The notes: generated by a model from the sequence alone, not told the origin. Shown: positions 29,221-39,445, counted from the stretch's first letter. The stretch is DNA of 64,000 nucleotides from Microbacterium pumilum (GCF_039530225.1 NZ_BAAAOH010000001.1:2728001-2792000); one strand, 5' to 3'. Numbers and translations are program-made.

Positions 29221-30540
29221 ATGACCACCACCGCAACGACGCGGACACCCGTGAAGGCCGCCGTGGCCAGCTTCATGGGCAGTGCCGTCGAGTACTACGA
29301 CTTCTTCCTCTACGGCTCCGCCGCCGCCCTCATCTTCCCCACCGTGTTCTTCCCCTCTGATGATCAGGCGGCGCTCATCATGTCGTTCGCGACGTTCGGG
29401 TTCGCGTACGTCGCGCGCCCTGTCGGCGCCATCATCCTCGGACACTTCGGCGACCGGATCGGTCGTCAGCGCGTGCTGATGTTCACGCTCCTGCTCATGG
29501 GGATCGCGACCTTCGCGATCGGCTGCATCCCGAGCTTCGAGCAGATCGGCTGGGCCGCACCGGCGATCCTCATCCTCTGCCGTCTGCTGCAGGGCTTCTC
29601 GGCGGCGGGCGAGCAGGCCGGAGCCTCATCCCTGACTCTCGAGCACGCGCCCGACAACCGGCGATCGTTCTTCACGTCGTGGACACTGACCGGCACGCAG
29701 GGCGGCCAGATCCTCGCGGCGCTCGTCCTCATCCCCGTCGTCGCCCTGCCTGACGACATCAAGTACACGTGGGGATGGCGCATCCCGTTCTGGCTGAGCG
29801 CGTTCGTCGTGCTCGTCGCCTACCTCATCCGCCGCACGCTCCACGAGACCCCGGAGTTCGAGCAGGCGAAGGCCGAGGGCAAGATCGCACGGATGCCGCT
29901 CGTGCCGCTGCTGCGCGACCACTGGCGCGACGTGCTGCGCGTCATCCTCTGCGCCTTCATCGCCGCCGTATCGACCGTGTTCGGCAATCTCGCGATCGCC
30001 TATGGGGTCGAGGTGGGACTCAACGCGTCCGTCACGTTGTGGCTCGTCGTGGTCGCCAACATCTTCGCGCTCGGCACGCAGCCGCTGTGGGGCATGCTCG
30101 CCGACCGCATCGGCCGCAAGCCGGTGTTCATCTACGGGGCACTCTCGTCCGCCGTGCTGATGCCCTTCTACATGCTGTCGATGGGCGCCGGCAACGAACT
30201 GCTGACGTTCGCGCTCGCGGTGCTGACCTTCTCGTTCGGGTATGCGGCCGCCAACGCGGTGTGGCCGTCGTTCTACGGCGAGATGTTCAGCACCCGCGTC
30301 CGGTTCTCAGGTGTCGCCATCGGAACCCAGATCGGCTTCCTGATGGCCGGGTTCGCCCCGGCGATCGTCACCGCGCTCGGCGGCGTCAAGGAGGGCGGCT
30401 GGGTCGTGATCAGCGTGTTCACAGCCGTCATCGCGCTCATCGCGTCCGCGAGTGCACTGACCGCCCGCGAGTCGAAGGACATCCCGACGTCGGAGCTGGG
30501 GCTCGCCTCCGAGAAGCGCGAGCTCGCTCCCGCCGTCTAG
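29221..30540 (+). CDS. MHS-family MFS transporter, probable shikimate/quinate uptake
   Basis: 439 residues with about twelve membrane helices. It has the metabolite:H+ symporter signatures: EYYDFFLYG near 20, the DRIGRQRVL loop after helix 2 and a second DRIGRKPVF loop after helix 8. This family includes ShiA, KgtP and ProP, so the substrate must come from context: it follows the dehydrogenase by 17 bases and shares operator O2. The ATG is fixed at 29221 since an ATG ten bases earlier hits a stop. It ends at a strong convergent terminator. Confidence 0.85.
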   Translation: MTTTATTRTPVKAAVASFMGSAVEYYDFFLYGSAAALIFPTVFFPSDDQAALIMSFATFGFAYVARPVGAIILGHFGDRIGRQRVLMFTLLLMGIATFAIGCIPSFEQIGWAAPAILILCRLLQGFSAAGEQAGASSLTLEHAPDNRRSFFTSWTLTGTQGGQILAALVLIPVVALPDDIKYTWGWRIPFWLSAFVVLVAYLIRRTLHETPEFEQAKAEGKIARMPLVPLLRDHWRDVLRVILCAFIAAVSTVFGNLAIAYGVEVGLNASVTLWLVVVANIFALGTQPLWGMLADRIGRKPVFIYGALSSAVLMPFYMLSMGAGNELLTFALAVLTFSFGYAAANAVWPSFYGEMFSTRVRFSGVAIGTQIGFLMAGFAPAIVTALGGVKEGGWVVISVFTAVIALIASASALTARESKDIPTSELGLASEKRELAPAV

Positions 30541-30549
30541 TTACGCCGA

Positions 30550-30582
30550 CAGCCTCGTCCCGCGCACCGCGGGGCGGGGCTG
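30550..30582. terminator. Convergent bidirectional terminator
   Basis: A 14-bp stem (CAGCCTCGTCCCGC with GCGGGGCGGGGCTG, two G-U pairs when read on the plus strand) with loop GCACC. It fills the 43-base gap between the transporter stop (30540) and the aroB stop (30584), so it can end both transcripts. No U-tract on either side. Confidence 0.75.
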
Positions 30583-30583
30583 T

Positions 30584-31663
30584 TCAGCGCCCGACCTCCT
30601 GGTAAGCGGCGAACAGCAGCGACTCGTCCGGCGCCTGGAGTACGGTCGGCCGAGCGATGTCGTCGAGCACGATGAAGCGGAGCATCCCGCCGCGGCTCTT
30701 CTTGTCGCGCTGCATGGTCGCGAGCAGCTGCGGCCACGCGCCGGCACGATAGCTCGTCGGCAGTCCGAGAAGCTCGAGGATGTCGCGGTGGCGCTGGGCC
30801 GCGGCATCCGGAAGCCTTCCCGCCAGGCGCGAGAGCTCGGCCGCGAAGACCATCCCGACCGAGACCGCCGCGCCGTGCCGCCACCGGTAGCGCTCCGCGT
30901 GCTCGATCGCGTGCCCGAGCGTGTGGCCGTAGTTGAGGATCTCGCGAAGCCCCGCCTCTCGGAGGTCCTCCCCCACGACGCTCGCCTTCATCTGGATCGC
31001 CAGTTCGATCGAGCGACGGAACGCGGCGCTCCGCGGGTCGACGGCCGCTTCGTGGTCGGCCTCGATCAGGTCGAGGATCTCGGGCGCCCAGATGAACCCC
31101 GCCTTGACGACCTCGGCGAAGCCTGCCGTGCGCTCGTTGGGCGACAGCGAGTCGAGCAGATCGAGGTCGCACACGACGGCACGCGGCGGCCAGAACGCCC
31201 CGACGAGGTTCTTGCCTTCCGCGGTGTTGATCCCCGTCTTGCCCCCCACGGCAGCGTCCACCATGCCGAGGACCGTGGTCGGCACCTGCACGAGTGCGAC
31301 GCCGCGCAGCCACGTCGCGGCGACGAAGCCCGCGACATCCGTCACCGCTCCCCCGCCGAAGCCGACGATCGCGTCCGTCCGGGTGAAGTCGGCCTGGCCG
31401 AGGATCTGCCAGCAGAAGGCGGCGACCTCGACCCGCTTGCCCTGCTCCGCATCGGGGATCTCGGCGATCAGCACCTCTCGGGTGCCGTCGCTGAGCAGCT
31501 CTCGCAGCGTCGCGGCCTGGGCCGCGAGCGTCGGAGGGTGGACGATGAGGACTTTGCGGGCGGATGCGGGCAGCGCCGTCCCGACACGATCCAGGATGTC
31601 GCGACCGACCGTGACGTCGTACGGCTGGTCGCCTGCAACGGGGATCGTTGTGAGGCCGCTCAC
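30584..31663 (-). CDS. aroB: 3-Dehydroquinate synthase
   Basis: Second step of the shikimate pathway: DAHP to 3-dehydroquinate, NAD- and zinc-dependent. 359 residues. [15 protein letters not shown] binds NAD (101-115), and the zinc ligands read Glu184, His247 and His263. GTG at 31663 overlaps the aroK stop as GTGA. It is the last gene of a run starting near 39.4 kb and stops at the convergent hairpin. Confidence 0.95.
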   Translation of the reverse strand: MSGLTTIPVAGDQPYDVTVGRDILDRVGTALPASARKVLIVHPPTLAAQAATLRELLSDGTREVLIAEIPDAEQGKRVEVAAFCWQILGQADFTRTDAIVGFGGGAVTDVAGFVAATWLRGVALVQVPTTVLGMVDAAVGGKTGINTAEGKNLVGAFWPPRAVVCDLDLLDSLSPNERTAGFAEVVKAGFIWAPEILDLIEADHEAAVDPRSAAFRRSIELAIQMKASVVGEDLREAGLREILNYGHTLGHAIEHAERYRWRHGAAVSVGMVFAAELSRLAGRLPDAAAQRHRDILELLGLPTSYRAGAWPQLLATMQRDKKSRGGMLRFIVLDDIARPTVLQAPDESLLFAAYQEVGR

Positions 31664-32244
31664 TTCGACTCGCTCGGCTCGCTCAGTGCATCGCGCACGT
31701 TCTCGTCTCCTGGTCCCGCGTGGTCTTCGACGACACCCCGCACCCACGACACGATGTCGCTGACGACATGCGAAAGCGGGCCGCTCGAGGTGTCGAAGGT
31801 GACGTCCGCGACGTCGGCGTAGAGGGCGCTCCGAGACGCCATGATGCTCTCCCAACGCGCGACGGGGTCGTCGCCGTCGGCGAGCAGTGGACGCGATGCG
31901 CCCTGAATCCGCGCCCGCACGATGCGGGGTGAGACCGTGAGCAGCACGACGTGGTGCGCGGAGAGGTCCGCGCGCGTGTCGGCGTCGAGCACGGCGCCGC
32001 CGCCGAGCGCCACGACTCCGCCCTGAGCGAGGGCCTCCAGCACGGCGCCGCGTTCGATCTCGCGGAAGCGCGCCTCGCCGTGCGACGCGAAGAGCTGAGC
32101 GATCGGACCGTGATCCCGCACGATGAGGCTGTCGGTGTCGCTGAACGGCAGCTGCAGTTCGCGTGCGACGCGCCGGCCGATGCTGGTCTTACCCGCGCCC
32201 ATCGGTCCGACGAGGACGATCGCCTCGGTGCTGCTTCGGGTCAT
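31660..32244 (-). CDS. aroK: Shikimate kinase
   Basis: Phosphorylates shikimate at the 3-OH with ATP. 194 residues, with P-loop GPMGAGKTS at 13-21, the shikimate-binding SDTDSLI near 35 and GGGAVL near 81. The last 30 residues form an extra acidic tail. ATG at 32244 is three bases after the aroC stop; its stop overlaps the aroB start. Confidence 0.95.
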   Translation of the reverse strand: MTRSSTEAIVLVGPMGAGKTSIGRRVARELQLPFSDTDSLIVRDHGPIAQLFASHGEARFREIERGAVLEALAQGGVVALGGGAVLDADTRADLSAHHVVLLTVSPRIVRARIQGASRPLLADGDDPVARWESIMASRSALYADVADVTFDTSSGPLSHVVSDIVSWVRGVVEDHAGPGDENVRDALSEPSESK

Positions 32245-32247
32245 AGG

Positions 32248-33474
32248 TCAGGAGAGCTCGTGATCGAGCAGCGCGGCCTGCGAGGCCGATGCGGTGCGGA
32301 GTGTCGCGGGGATCGAGGCGAGGTAGGACTCGAGATTGCGGCGCGTCTCTGCGACGCTGTCGCCGCCGAACTTCTCCAGCACGACCTCGGCGAGGACGAT
32401 CGCGACCATCGCCTCGGCGACGACGCCCGCCGCGGGCACGGCGCACACGTCCGAACGCTGGTGGTGCGCCGCGGCGGTGTCGCCGGTCGCGATGTCGACC
32501 GTCCGCAGGGCGTGCGGGATCGTGGCGATGGGCTTCATGCCGGCGCGCACGCGCAGCACGGTGCCGGTGGACATGCCGCCCTCGGTGCCGCCTGCACGGT
32601 CGCTCGAGCGGGTGATGCCGTCGTCGCCGGCGAACAGCTCGTCGTGCGCCCGTGACCCCCGCCGGGTGGTGGTGAGGAATCCGTCTCCGACCTCCACGCC
32701 CTTGATCGCCTGGATGCTCATGAGCGCCTGCGCGAGCTTGCCGTCGAGGCGGCGGTCCCAGTGCACGTGCGAGCCCAGCCCGGGCGGAAGGCCGTATGCG
32801 AGCACCTCGACGATGCCGCCGAGCGTGTCGCCGTCCTTGCGCGCCTCGTCCACTTCTTCGACCATGCGCGCCGAGGTGGCGGGGTCGAAACACCGGAGCG
32901 GGTCGGCATCCATCACGTCGACGTCTTCGGGTGCAGGAAGCGGCGCATCCTCGGGAACCCGGACCGGGCCGATCGAGAGGGTGTGGCTGACCAGCCGGAT
33001 GTCGAGCTCTGCCAGGAAAGCGCGGGCCAGAGCCCCGAGCGCGACCCGCGCGGCGGTCTCGCGCGCGCTCGCACGCTCGAGGATCGGCCGAGCTTCGTCG
33101 AACCCGTACTTCTGCATGCCGACGAGATCGGCGTGGCCCGGACGCGGTCGGGTCAGGGCAGCACCCCGCCCGCGCGACTTGTCGGTCAGATCGACCGGGT
33201 CGGGGCTCATCACCTCGACCCACTTGGGCCATTCGGTGTTGCCGATCCGCAGGGCGATGGGGCTGCCGAGGCTCTCGCCGTGGCGGACACCCGCCGAGAT
33301 CGAGAGGTCGTCCTCCTCGAACTTCATGCGCGAGCCGCGGCCGTAACCCAGCTTGCGGCGAGCGAGGTCGGCTTGGATAGCGGCGCGCGAGATGGGGACG
33401 CCGGCGGGCAGGCCCTCCATGATGGCGACGAGTTCGGGGCCGTGCGATTCGCCGGCCGTGAGCACGCGGAGCAT
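32248..33474 (-). CDS. aroC: Chorismate synthase
   Basis: Converts EPSP to chorismate with reduced FMN. 408 residues. Signature segments are [11 protein letters not shown] at the N-terminus, RPRPGHADL near 118, [10 protein letters not shown] near 300 and QRSDVCAVP near 340. ATG 33474 has GGGAG ten bases upstream; an in-frame ATG 33 bases earlier gives a poor N-terminus. It lies 29 bases after aroE. Confidence 0.96.
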   Translation of the reverse strand: MLRVLTAGESHGPELVAIMEGLPAGVPISRAAIQADLARRKLGYGRGSRMKFEEDDLSISAGVRHGESLGSPIALRIGNTEWPKWVEVMSPDPVDLTDKSRGRGAALTRPRPGHADLVGMQKYGFDEARPILERASARETAARVALGALARAFLAELDIRLVSHTLSIGPVRVPEDAPLPAPEDVDVMDADPLRCFDPATSARMVEEVDEARKDGDTLGGIVEVLAYGLPPGLGSHVHWDRRLDGKLAQALMSIQAIKGVEVGDGFLTTTRRGSRAHDELFAGDDGITRSSDRAGGTEGGMSTGTVLRVRAGMKPIATIPHALRTVDIATGDTAAAHHQRSDVCAVPAAGVVAEAMVAIVLAEVVLEKFGGDSVAETRRNLESYLASIPATLRTASASQAALLDHELS

Positions 33475-33503
33475 TCGACTAGTCTCCCACGCGTGGGGAG
33501 GCG

Positions 33504-34349
33504 TCACTCTCCCATGACGGCGTCGCGCATCGCGGCGACCACGGCAGGCTCATTCTCGAGCGGAATGTCGAGGTCGCCCGACGTGAACAGCCGCACCTGC
33601 AGCACAGCCTGGTGCAGCAGCATCCACAGCCCCGAAAGCGACGTTCCGCCCGCGCGCTCCCACGCGTTCGCCAGTGCGGTGGGCCAGTGTCCGTACACCG
33701 CGTCGAACAGCAGGCCGCCGGCGGCTGCCAGGGCATCGGCGGTGGAGTCCCCCAGCGCAGCATCCCCCGGAAGCGTCGCGACGGTCACCGCCACAGGCGT
33801 GTACGGCCGGTCGTCGAACGGAGTGGCGACGACCGCGACGCCGAGCTGCGCGCCCAGCGCGGCGAGCTTCTCCACCGCCTCAGGACGTCGAGCCACGACC
33901 TCCACCTGCGTCGCGCCCAGCTCGCTCAGAGCGACGATCGCGGAGGTCGCGGTGGCACCCGCGCCGACGATCCGGGCGGCATCGATGCCGTCGATCCCCT
34001 GCTCGACGAGGGCCCGGATGATGCCGCCGACGTCGGTGTTGTAGCCCTGCGGGCCGTCTGCGGTGAGGAGGAGCGTGTTCACCGCGCCGGTGAGCAGCGA
34101 GCGTCGACCACGGTGTCGGGCCGCCTCGAAGGCGACGCCCTTGAGGGGCATCGTCAGCGAGAGCCCGCGCCACGTGCCGTCGAGCGATGCGAGCTCGGCG
34201 GCGAATCCGCTCTCGTCGACACGGCGGCGACCGTACGACCAGTCGAGCCCGAGCACGTCGTACGCCGCCGCGTGCAGCAGCGGTGACCGGCTGTGCGCGA
34301 TCGGGTCGCCCCACACCTCCAACCGTGCCCCAGGGAAGGGGTTCAGCAT
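33504..34349 (-). CDS. aroE: Shikimate dehydrogenase (biosynthetic)
   Basis: Reduces 3-dehydroshikimate to shikimate with NADPH. 281 residues. The substrate loop is SRSP (Ser20, Ser22), catalytic Lys70 lies in TMPLKG and Asp106 in YNTDVGG. The nucleotide loop GAGATA is followed by VVARRPE, the basic pattern for NADP. This contrasts with the catabolic paralogue at 28.3 kb. ATG at 34349 overlaps the mltG stop by seven bases. Confidence 0.93.
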   Translation of the reverse strand: MLNPFPGARLEVWGDPIAHSRSPLLHAAAYDVLGLDWSYGRRRVDESGFAAELASLDGTWRGLSLTMPLKGVAFEAARHRGRRSLLTGAVNTLLLTADGPQGYNTDVGGIIRALVEQGIDGIDAARIVGAGATATSAIVALSELGATQVEVVARRPEAVEKLAALGAQLGVAVVATPFDDRPYTPVAVTVATLPGDAALGDSTADALAAAGGLLFDAVYGHWPTALANAWERAGGTSLSGLWMLLHQAVLQVRLFTSGDLDIPLENEPAVVAAMRDAVMGE

Positions 34350-35944
34350 CCGGAGTCCGGGTGGTCGGCACACCACGCGATCCACTGCGCGCGGGCACGC
34401 TCGTGATCGGCAAGGTTCGACGTGAAGACGGTCTCGCCGGTGTCGAGGTTCACCGTGACGAAGTAGAGCCAATCACCGTCAGCCGGGTGCATCGCGGCGT
34501 CGATCGCCGTGTCACCCGGGTTGGAGATCGGACCGATCGGCAGCCCGGTGTGAAGGTACGTGTTCCACGGATTGTCGTCGTTGAGCGCTTCCTCCGACGA
34601 GCTCACGGTGCCGTCGTGCAGCTCGCCGTACCCGTACTGCGCTGTCGAGTCCATCTGCAGCAGACCGAAGGTCTCCTGGTTGTCGGGGTCGAGACGGTTC
34701 TGGATGACGCGAGACACCTTGTAGAAGTCATCCTCGAATCGCGCTTCGCGCTGGATGATCGAGGCGATCGTGAGGATGCGCGGGCGATCCTCGACCGGAA
34801 CCTCCGCTTGGTCGAGGGATTTCACGGCGCGGTCGACGAGCGTCTGGATGACCTGCGGCGCGGTCACGCCGGGATCGAACGTGTACGTCGCGGGGAACAG
34901 CCAGCCTTCGAGGCTGTCGGCGGCGACACCGTAGTCGGCCGGGTTGGCGACGGCCGCCTGGAAGTCCTCGACCGGGAGTCCGGTCGCCTCGGCCAGGATC
35001 GGGAGCGACGCATCGACAGTGAGCCCCTCACGCAGCTGGGCTGTGTTCTCCATCTTGTTCGCCGGGTCGAGCAGGGCTGCGAGCGCCGCTTCGGACGTCA
35101 TCTGCTTCTGCATCTTGAACACGCCGGGCACGAACGGCGGGTTCTGCTGCGTTTCGATGAGGTAGTCGTAGAAGGCGCCTGGGGTCTTCGTGATGCCGGC
35201 GTCGTAGAGAGACTGCGAGATAGGGCTTCCGGTGTCGCCCTCTGCGACCGTCACGTAGGCCTCGCCGTTGGCCTCGCCGTCGGCGTAGTCCTTCGGCTCC
35301 TCCCAGCCCATCACCTCGCGGATCTTGTCTTCGTAGGTGTTCCAGACCCAGATCCCGCCGGACACGACTCCGCCGATGAGGAGCAGCACGATGCCGAGCG
35401 CTATCCACCCGCCGATGCGGCGCTTGCGCTTGTTCTTCGGCGGCGGCAGGTGGCCGAAATCGTCGGTGCTCGCATGACCTGCGAAGAGGCTCTCGAGCGA
35501 GTCGGTGCGCTGTGCCTCGGGACCGTTCTCACGCGAGGCAGCACCCCGTCCGTATGGCATGGCTGGAGCGGCCTCGGCCCCGGCGAACAGCCACGGTTCG
35601 TCATGGGGGTCGACCTGGATCGGCGCCGTTTCGTGCTGGGCTGCCGCTGCGGCGGCGGCGCTCGTGCCAGCCGGCGGCGCAGTGGCCGGGAGCGGCGGGA
35701 CAGGTGGCGGTGGTGCTGCAGCGTCGGCGGCGGTCGCCGACTGCTGAGCCGCAGCCTCTCGCGCGGCGCGACGGGAAAGCGGCACGCCGCCGGTGTCGGC
35801 CAACGAGGACGTGGGAGCGCCGCCCGCGTTCGCGCCAGAACCGGAGGCGGAGTCCTCGCTGGAGGAGCGGAGCTGACGTGAGCGCGGGTCGGGGAGTTTG
35901 CCGAAGAGATCCGCGAACGGATCATCGGACGAGGGATCGGGCAT
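34343..35944 (-). CDS. mltG: Endolytic transglycosylase MltG
   Basis: Cleaves nascent peptidoglycan glycan strands at the membrane. 533 residues. The N-terminal 175 residues are cytoplasmic, Ala/Pro/Ser-rich and probably disordered; one transmembrane helix (178-200) follows, then the extracytoplasmic YceG-like domain. The catalytic glutamate is near 400 in ASIIQREARF. ATG 35944 is one base after the ruvX stop with AGGAG 12 bases upstream. Placed between ruvX and aroE as in other actinobacteria. Confidence 0.93.
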   Translation of the reverse strand: MPDPSSDDPFADLFGKLPDPRSRQLRSSSEDSASGSGANAGGAPTSSLADTGGVPLSRRAAREAAAQQSATAADAAAPPPPVPPLPATAPPAGTSAAAAAAAQHETAPIQVDPHDEPWLFAGAEAAPAMPYGRGAASRENGPEAQRTDSLESLFAGHASTDDFGHLPPPKNKRKRRIGGWIALGIVLLLIGGVVSGGIWVWNTYEDKIREVMGWEEPKDYADGEANGEAYVTVAEGDTGSPISQSLYDAGITKTPGAFYDYLIETQQNPPFVPGVFKMQKQMTSEAALAALLDPANKMENTAQLREGLTVDASLPILAEATGLPVEDFQAAVANPADYGVAADSLEGWLFPATYTFDPGVTAPQVIQTLVDRAVKSLDQAEVPVEDRPRILTIASIIQREARFEDDFYKVSRVIQNRLDPDNQETFGLLQMDSTAQYGYGELHDGTVSSSEEALNDDNPWNTYLHTGLPIGPISNPGDTAIDAAMHPADGDWLYFVTVNLDTGETVFTSNLADHERARAQWIAWCADHPDSGC

Positions 35945-35945
35945 T

Positions 35946-36413
35946 TCAGGCGGGCTCCTGGAAGACGGGGGTACCGGCCGGGCGACCAGTGCTCTTCTCG
36001 ACATCGAGCGCTTGCTGGAGGAGTACGACTGCCGCGACCTGGTCCACAATGCTACGAGACGAACGCTGAGATCTCCCCGATTCGCGCAGTGCCGCGTGTG
36101 CCGAGACCGTGCTGAGACGCTCGTCGACGAGTCGGACGGGCAGCTCGGATGCGGCTGCGAGCTCGGACGCGAACCGCCGGGCGTCCGTGGTCGAGGCGGT
36201 GTCCTCGCCGCGCATATTGAGCGGAAGGCCGACGAGGATCTCGGTTGCGGAGTGCTCGGCAGCGAGTGTCACGACCCTCTCGACCGACCGGTCGTCGCGC
36301 TGCACGGTCTCCACCGGAGTCGCGAGCAGACCGTCCGGGTCGCATCGCGCGACGCCGACGCGCGCCTTCCCGACGTCTATGCCGAGGCGCACGCCGCGCC
36401 GGAACCCACTCAC
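35946..36413 (-). CDS. ruvX: Putative Holliday junction resolvase / pre-16S rRNA nuclease RuvX (YqgF)
   Basis: 155 residues of the RNase H-like YqgF family, credited with pre-16S rRNA 5' processing. LGIDVGKARVGVARCDPDG carries the first catalytic Asp, ILVGLPLNMRG and VRLVDERLST are also present. GTG 36413 overlaps the alaS stop as GTGA, so it is read with alaS. Confidence 0.92.
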   Translation of the reverse strand: MSGFRRGVRLGIDVGKARVGVARCDPDGLLATPVETVQRDDRSVERVVTLAAEHSATEILVGLPLNMRGEDTASTTDARRFASELAAASELPVRLVDERLSTVSAHAALRESGRSQRSSRSIVDQVAAVVLLQQALDVEKSTGRPAGTPVFQEPA

Positions 36414-39067
36414 GCGGCGAGCGCCGCCTTCACGGCTGCGAGCGCAGCAGGCAGGGCTGCCGCATCCGTCCCGCCGCCCTGTGCGACATCGTCGCGCCCA
36501 CCGCCGCCGCCGCCGAGCGCCGTCGCCGCGACCTTCGCCAGCGCGCCGGCCTTCGCACCGGCGCCGCGCGCCGCATCGTTGGTGGCCACGATCACGACCG
36601 GACGCCCGCCGACCTCGGCGCCGAGAGCGACGACACCAGCCGAGGCGCCCAGGCGGTCCCGCAGCTGCAGCGCGAGCCCGCGGACGTCGTCCGTCGATGC
36701 CGCGGTGCCGAGTGACTCGGCGACGACCCTGTGTGCGCCGACCGTCGATGCCTTCTCGACGAGCGCGGGCAGCCGGTCGCCGAGCGCCTTGGTCTCGTAG
36801 GCCGCGATCTTCTTCTCCGCTGCCTTCAGGCTCGCGGTGAGCTCCGCGATACGTGCCGGAAGCTGCTCGCGCGGGGTCTTCAGCGTCGAGGTCAGCTGGG
36901 ACACGAGCGCGCGCTCCGCGGCGAGCGAGCGGAACGCGTCGAGCCCGACGAGAGCCTCGACGCGGCGGTTGGACGCGCCGACCGAAGACTCCCCCACGAG
37001 GCTGATGAGGCCGACTTCGGCGCTCGTCGAGACGTGCGTGCCCGCGCAGAGCTCGCGCGACCACGGACCGCCGATGTCGACCATGCGCACCGTCTCGCCG
37101 TACTTCTCGCCGAACAGCGCCATGGCGCCGAGGCTCTTCGCCTCGTCGAGCGCCACCACGCGGGTGGTGACCTCGAGGTTGTCGCGGACGGCGTTGTTGG
37201 CGATCTCTTCGATCTCGGACTTCGTCGCATCCGACAGGGACTGGCCCCACGTGAAGTCGAAGCGCATGTACCCGGCGCGATTGAGCGATCCCGCCTGGGT
37301 CGCGGTCTTTCCCAGGGTGTCGCGGAGGGCCGCGTGCACGAGGTGAGTCGCGGAGTGCGCCTGCCGCGCCGCGCGCCGGTTGGCGGCATCCACGACGGAT
37401 GTCGCCGGCTGCCCGACGCCGACCTCACCCGACGTGACCTCCACGGTGTGGCTGACCAGGCCTGCAACGGGCTTCTGCACGTCGAGGACCTCGAGCTCGT
37501 AACCCGGACCGATGATGACGCCCCTATCGGCGACCTGACCGCCCGACTCGGCGTAGAGCGCGGTCTCGGCGAGGATCACCTCGGCGATCTGTCCCTGCGA
37601 GGCGCGGTCGGCCGGCAGCCCGTCGACCAGGATGCCGAGCACGCTCGACTCGGTCTCGAGATCCGTGTACCCCGTGAAGACCGTCTCGCCCTTCAGACGC
37701 AGGTCGCGATAGACGCTCAGGTCGGCCAGGGCTCGCTTGCGCGAACGGGCATCCGCCTTCGCGCGCGCACGCTGCTCCTGCATGAGCGTGTCGAACGCAG
37801 CGCGGTCGACACTGAGCCCGGCCTCCTCAGCGATTTCGAGAGTGAGGTCGATCGGGAATCCGTAGGTGTCGTGCAGCAGGAACGCCTCGTCACCTGCAAG
37901 AGCAGTGCCGCCGGCATCCTTCGTCGCCTCGAGGGACGCGTCCAGGATGACGGAACCGGCAGCCAGCGTGCGCAGGAACGTCGCCTCTTCGGCGTAGGCA
38001 TAGGCCGAGAGGCGTGCGTAGTCCTCGGCGACGATCGGATAGGCGTCGCGCATCGCGTCTCGCGACGCGGGGAACAGGTCGGGGAAGGTCGGGCCGTCCA
38101 CGCCGAGCAGTCGCATCGAACGGATGGCGCGCCGCATGAGGCGGCGGAGGATGTAGCCGCGGCCCTCGTTGGACGGGGTCACGCCATCGGAGAGCAGCAT
38201 GAGCGACGACCGTATGTGATCCGCGATGATGCGGAACCTGACGTCGTCCTCGTGATCGGCGCCGTAGCGGCGGCCCGAAAGCTCGACGGCTCTGTCGAGC
38301 ACCGGTCGCACCTGGTCGGTCTCGTACATGTTGTCGACGCCCTGCTTGATGAACGCCACGCGCTCGAGGCCCATGCCGGTGTCGATGTTCTTGTTCGGCA
38401 GCTCGCCGACGATGCGGAAGTCGTACTTGGAGCGCACGTCTTCGATCGCGTACTGCATGAAGACGAGGTTCCAGATCTCGACGTACCGGTCATCGTCCGT
38501 GGCGGGGCCCCCGTCGATGCCGTACTCCGGACCGCGATCGAAGAAGATCTCGGAGCAGGGCCCCGCCGGTCCTGGCAGGCCGGTGCTCCAGTAGTTCGTG
38601 TCTTTGCCGAGCCGGTGGATCCGGTCTTCGGAGAGACCTGCGATCCGCTTCCAGAGTTCGAATGCCTCGTCGTCCTCTTCGTAGACCGTGACCCACAGGT
38701 CCTTCGGATCGAATCCGAGCTTTCCATCTGCCTCGGCTCCGGTGAGGAAATCCCACGCGTACGTGATGGCGCCCTCTTTGAAGTAGTCGCCGAAGGACCA
38801 GTTGCCGAGCATCTGGAAGAACGTGCCGTGTCGCGGCGTCTTGCCCACTTCCTCGATGTCGTTCGTGCGGATGCACTTCTGGACGTCTGCCGCGCGGGCG
38901 TACGGCGCGGGGACGTTGCCGCTCAGGTATGGGATGAACGGCACCATGCCTGCGACGGTGAAAAGCAGCGCCGGGTCGTCGGTGACGAGCGAAGCGGACG
39001 GCACGATGACGTGGCCGTTCCTCTCGAAGTACTCGAGGTAACGCTGGGCGATCTCGGCGGTCTTCAT
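36410..39067 (-). CDS. alaS: Alanyl-tRNA synthetase
   Basis: Charges tRNA-Ala and edits mischarged Ser/Gly. 885 residues, full length: class II catalytic core at the N-terminus (TRHGTFFQMLGNWSFGDYF type motif, here starting KTPRHGTFF), the editing domain with HSATHLVHAAL near 565 and CAGTH near 670, then a Gly-rich linker and C-Ala domain. ATG 39067 has GAGGAC about seven bases upstream. I see no T-box in the 60-base gap before it. Confidence 0.97.
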   Translation of the reverse strand: MKTAEIAQRYLEYFERNGHVIVPSASLVTDDPALLFTVAGMVPFIPYLSGNVPAPYARAADVQKCIRTNDIEEVGKTPRHGTFFQMLGNWSFGDYFKEGAITYAWDFLTGAEADGKLGFDPKDLWVTVYEEDDEAFELWKRIAGLSEDRIHRLGKDTNYWSTGLPGPAGPCSEIFFDRGPEYGIDGGPATDDDRYVEIWNLVFMQYAIEDVRSKYDFRIVGELPNKNIDTGMGLERVAFIKQGVDNMYETDQVRPVLDRAVELSGRRYGADHEDDVRFRIIADHIRSSLMLLSDGVTPSNEGRGYILRRLMRRAIRSMRLLGVDGPTFPDLFPASRDAMRDAYPIVAEDYARLSAYAYAEEATFLRTLAAGSVILDASLEATKDAGGTALAGDEAFLLHDTYGFPIDLTLEIAEEAGLSVDRAAFDTLMQEQRARAKADARSRKRALADLSVYRDLRLKGETVFTGYTDLETESSVLGILVDGLPADRASQGQIAEVILAETALYAESGGQVADRGVIIGPGYELEVLDVQKPVAGLVSHTVEVTSGEVGVGQPATSVVDAANRRAARQAHSATHLVHAALRDTLGKTATQAGSLNRAGYMRFDFTWGQSLSDATKSEIEEIANNAVRDNLEVTTRVVALDEAKSLGAMALFGEKYGETVRMVDIGGPWSRELCAGTHVSTSAEVGLISLVGESSVGASNRRVEALVGLDAFRSLAAERALVSQLTSTLKTPREQLPARIAELTASLKAAEKKIAAYETKALGDRLPALVEKASTVGAHRVVAESLGTAASTDDVRGLALQLRDRLGASAGVVALGAEVGGRPVVIVATNDAARGAGAKAGALAKVAATALGGGGGGRDDVAQGGGTDAAALPAALAAVKAALAA

Positions 39068-39127
39068 TCAGGTCCTCGCAGTGGGCGCGGTCGTCTCCCC
39101 TCATGCAGGGGGCGGCGCCTCGATGGG

Positions 39128-39445
39128 TCAGTCGGTGAGCTTGTACGCGGCGTCCGCGGCGGAGTCGATGGCATCTGCCGCCTTGGACTTCGCGGCGTCG
39201 ACGGCATCGGATGCGGCCGACTTCGCGGCCGCGCCGGCTTCGGCTGCGGCATCCTTCACTTCATCGACAAGGCCGGTGATGCGGGATTCCTGCTCCCGAT
39301 AGGCGTCGCCCATGCGATCGGTGAACGCGCCGATGCGCGCGTCGACCTCGGCGAGCAGCTCGTGACCGCGCGGATCCTTGTTGACGAGGTGTGCGAGGAC
39401 GAACCCGCTGGCAACGCCGAGCAGGAACAGCAGCACGTTCTTCAT
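39128..39445 (-). CDS. Small Ala-rich coiled-coil protein with N-terminal membrane helix
   Basis: 105 residues. A hydrophobic helix (MKNVLLFLLGVASGFVLAHL) is followed by a helical, charged stretch and then an Ala/Lys/Asp-rich coil with repeated AAKSAASDA-type units. It resembles small envelope or stress proteins (YtxH/DUF-type) but I cannot name it. ATG 39445 has AAGGAAGTG upstream. It is the first gene of the run leading into alaS-ruvX-mltG-aro. Confidence 0.78.
   Translation of the reverse strand: MKNVLLFLLGVASGFVLAHLVNKDPRGHELLAEVDARIGAFTDRMGDAYREQESRITGLVDEVKDAAAEAGAAAKSAASDAVDAAKSKAADAIDSAADAAYKLTD

Noticed and set aside
39068-39127. T-box leader before alaS (and likewise before thrS)
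   Set aside because: The gaps are too short and no T-box consensus or specifier loop is visible.
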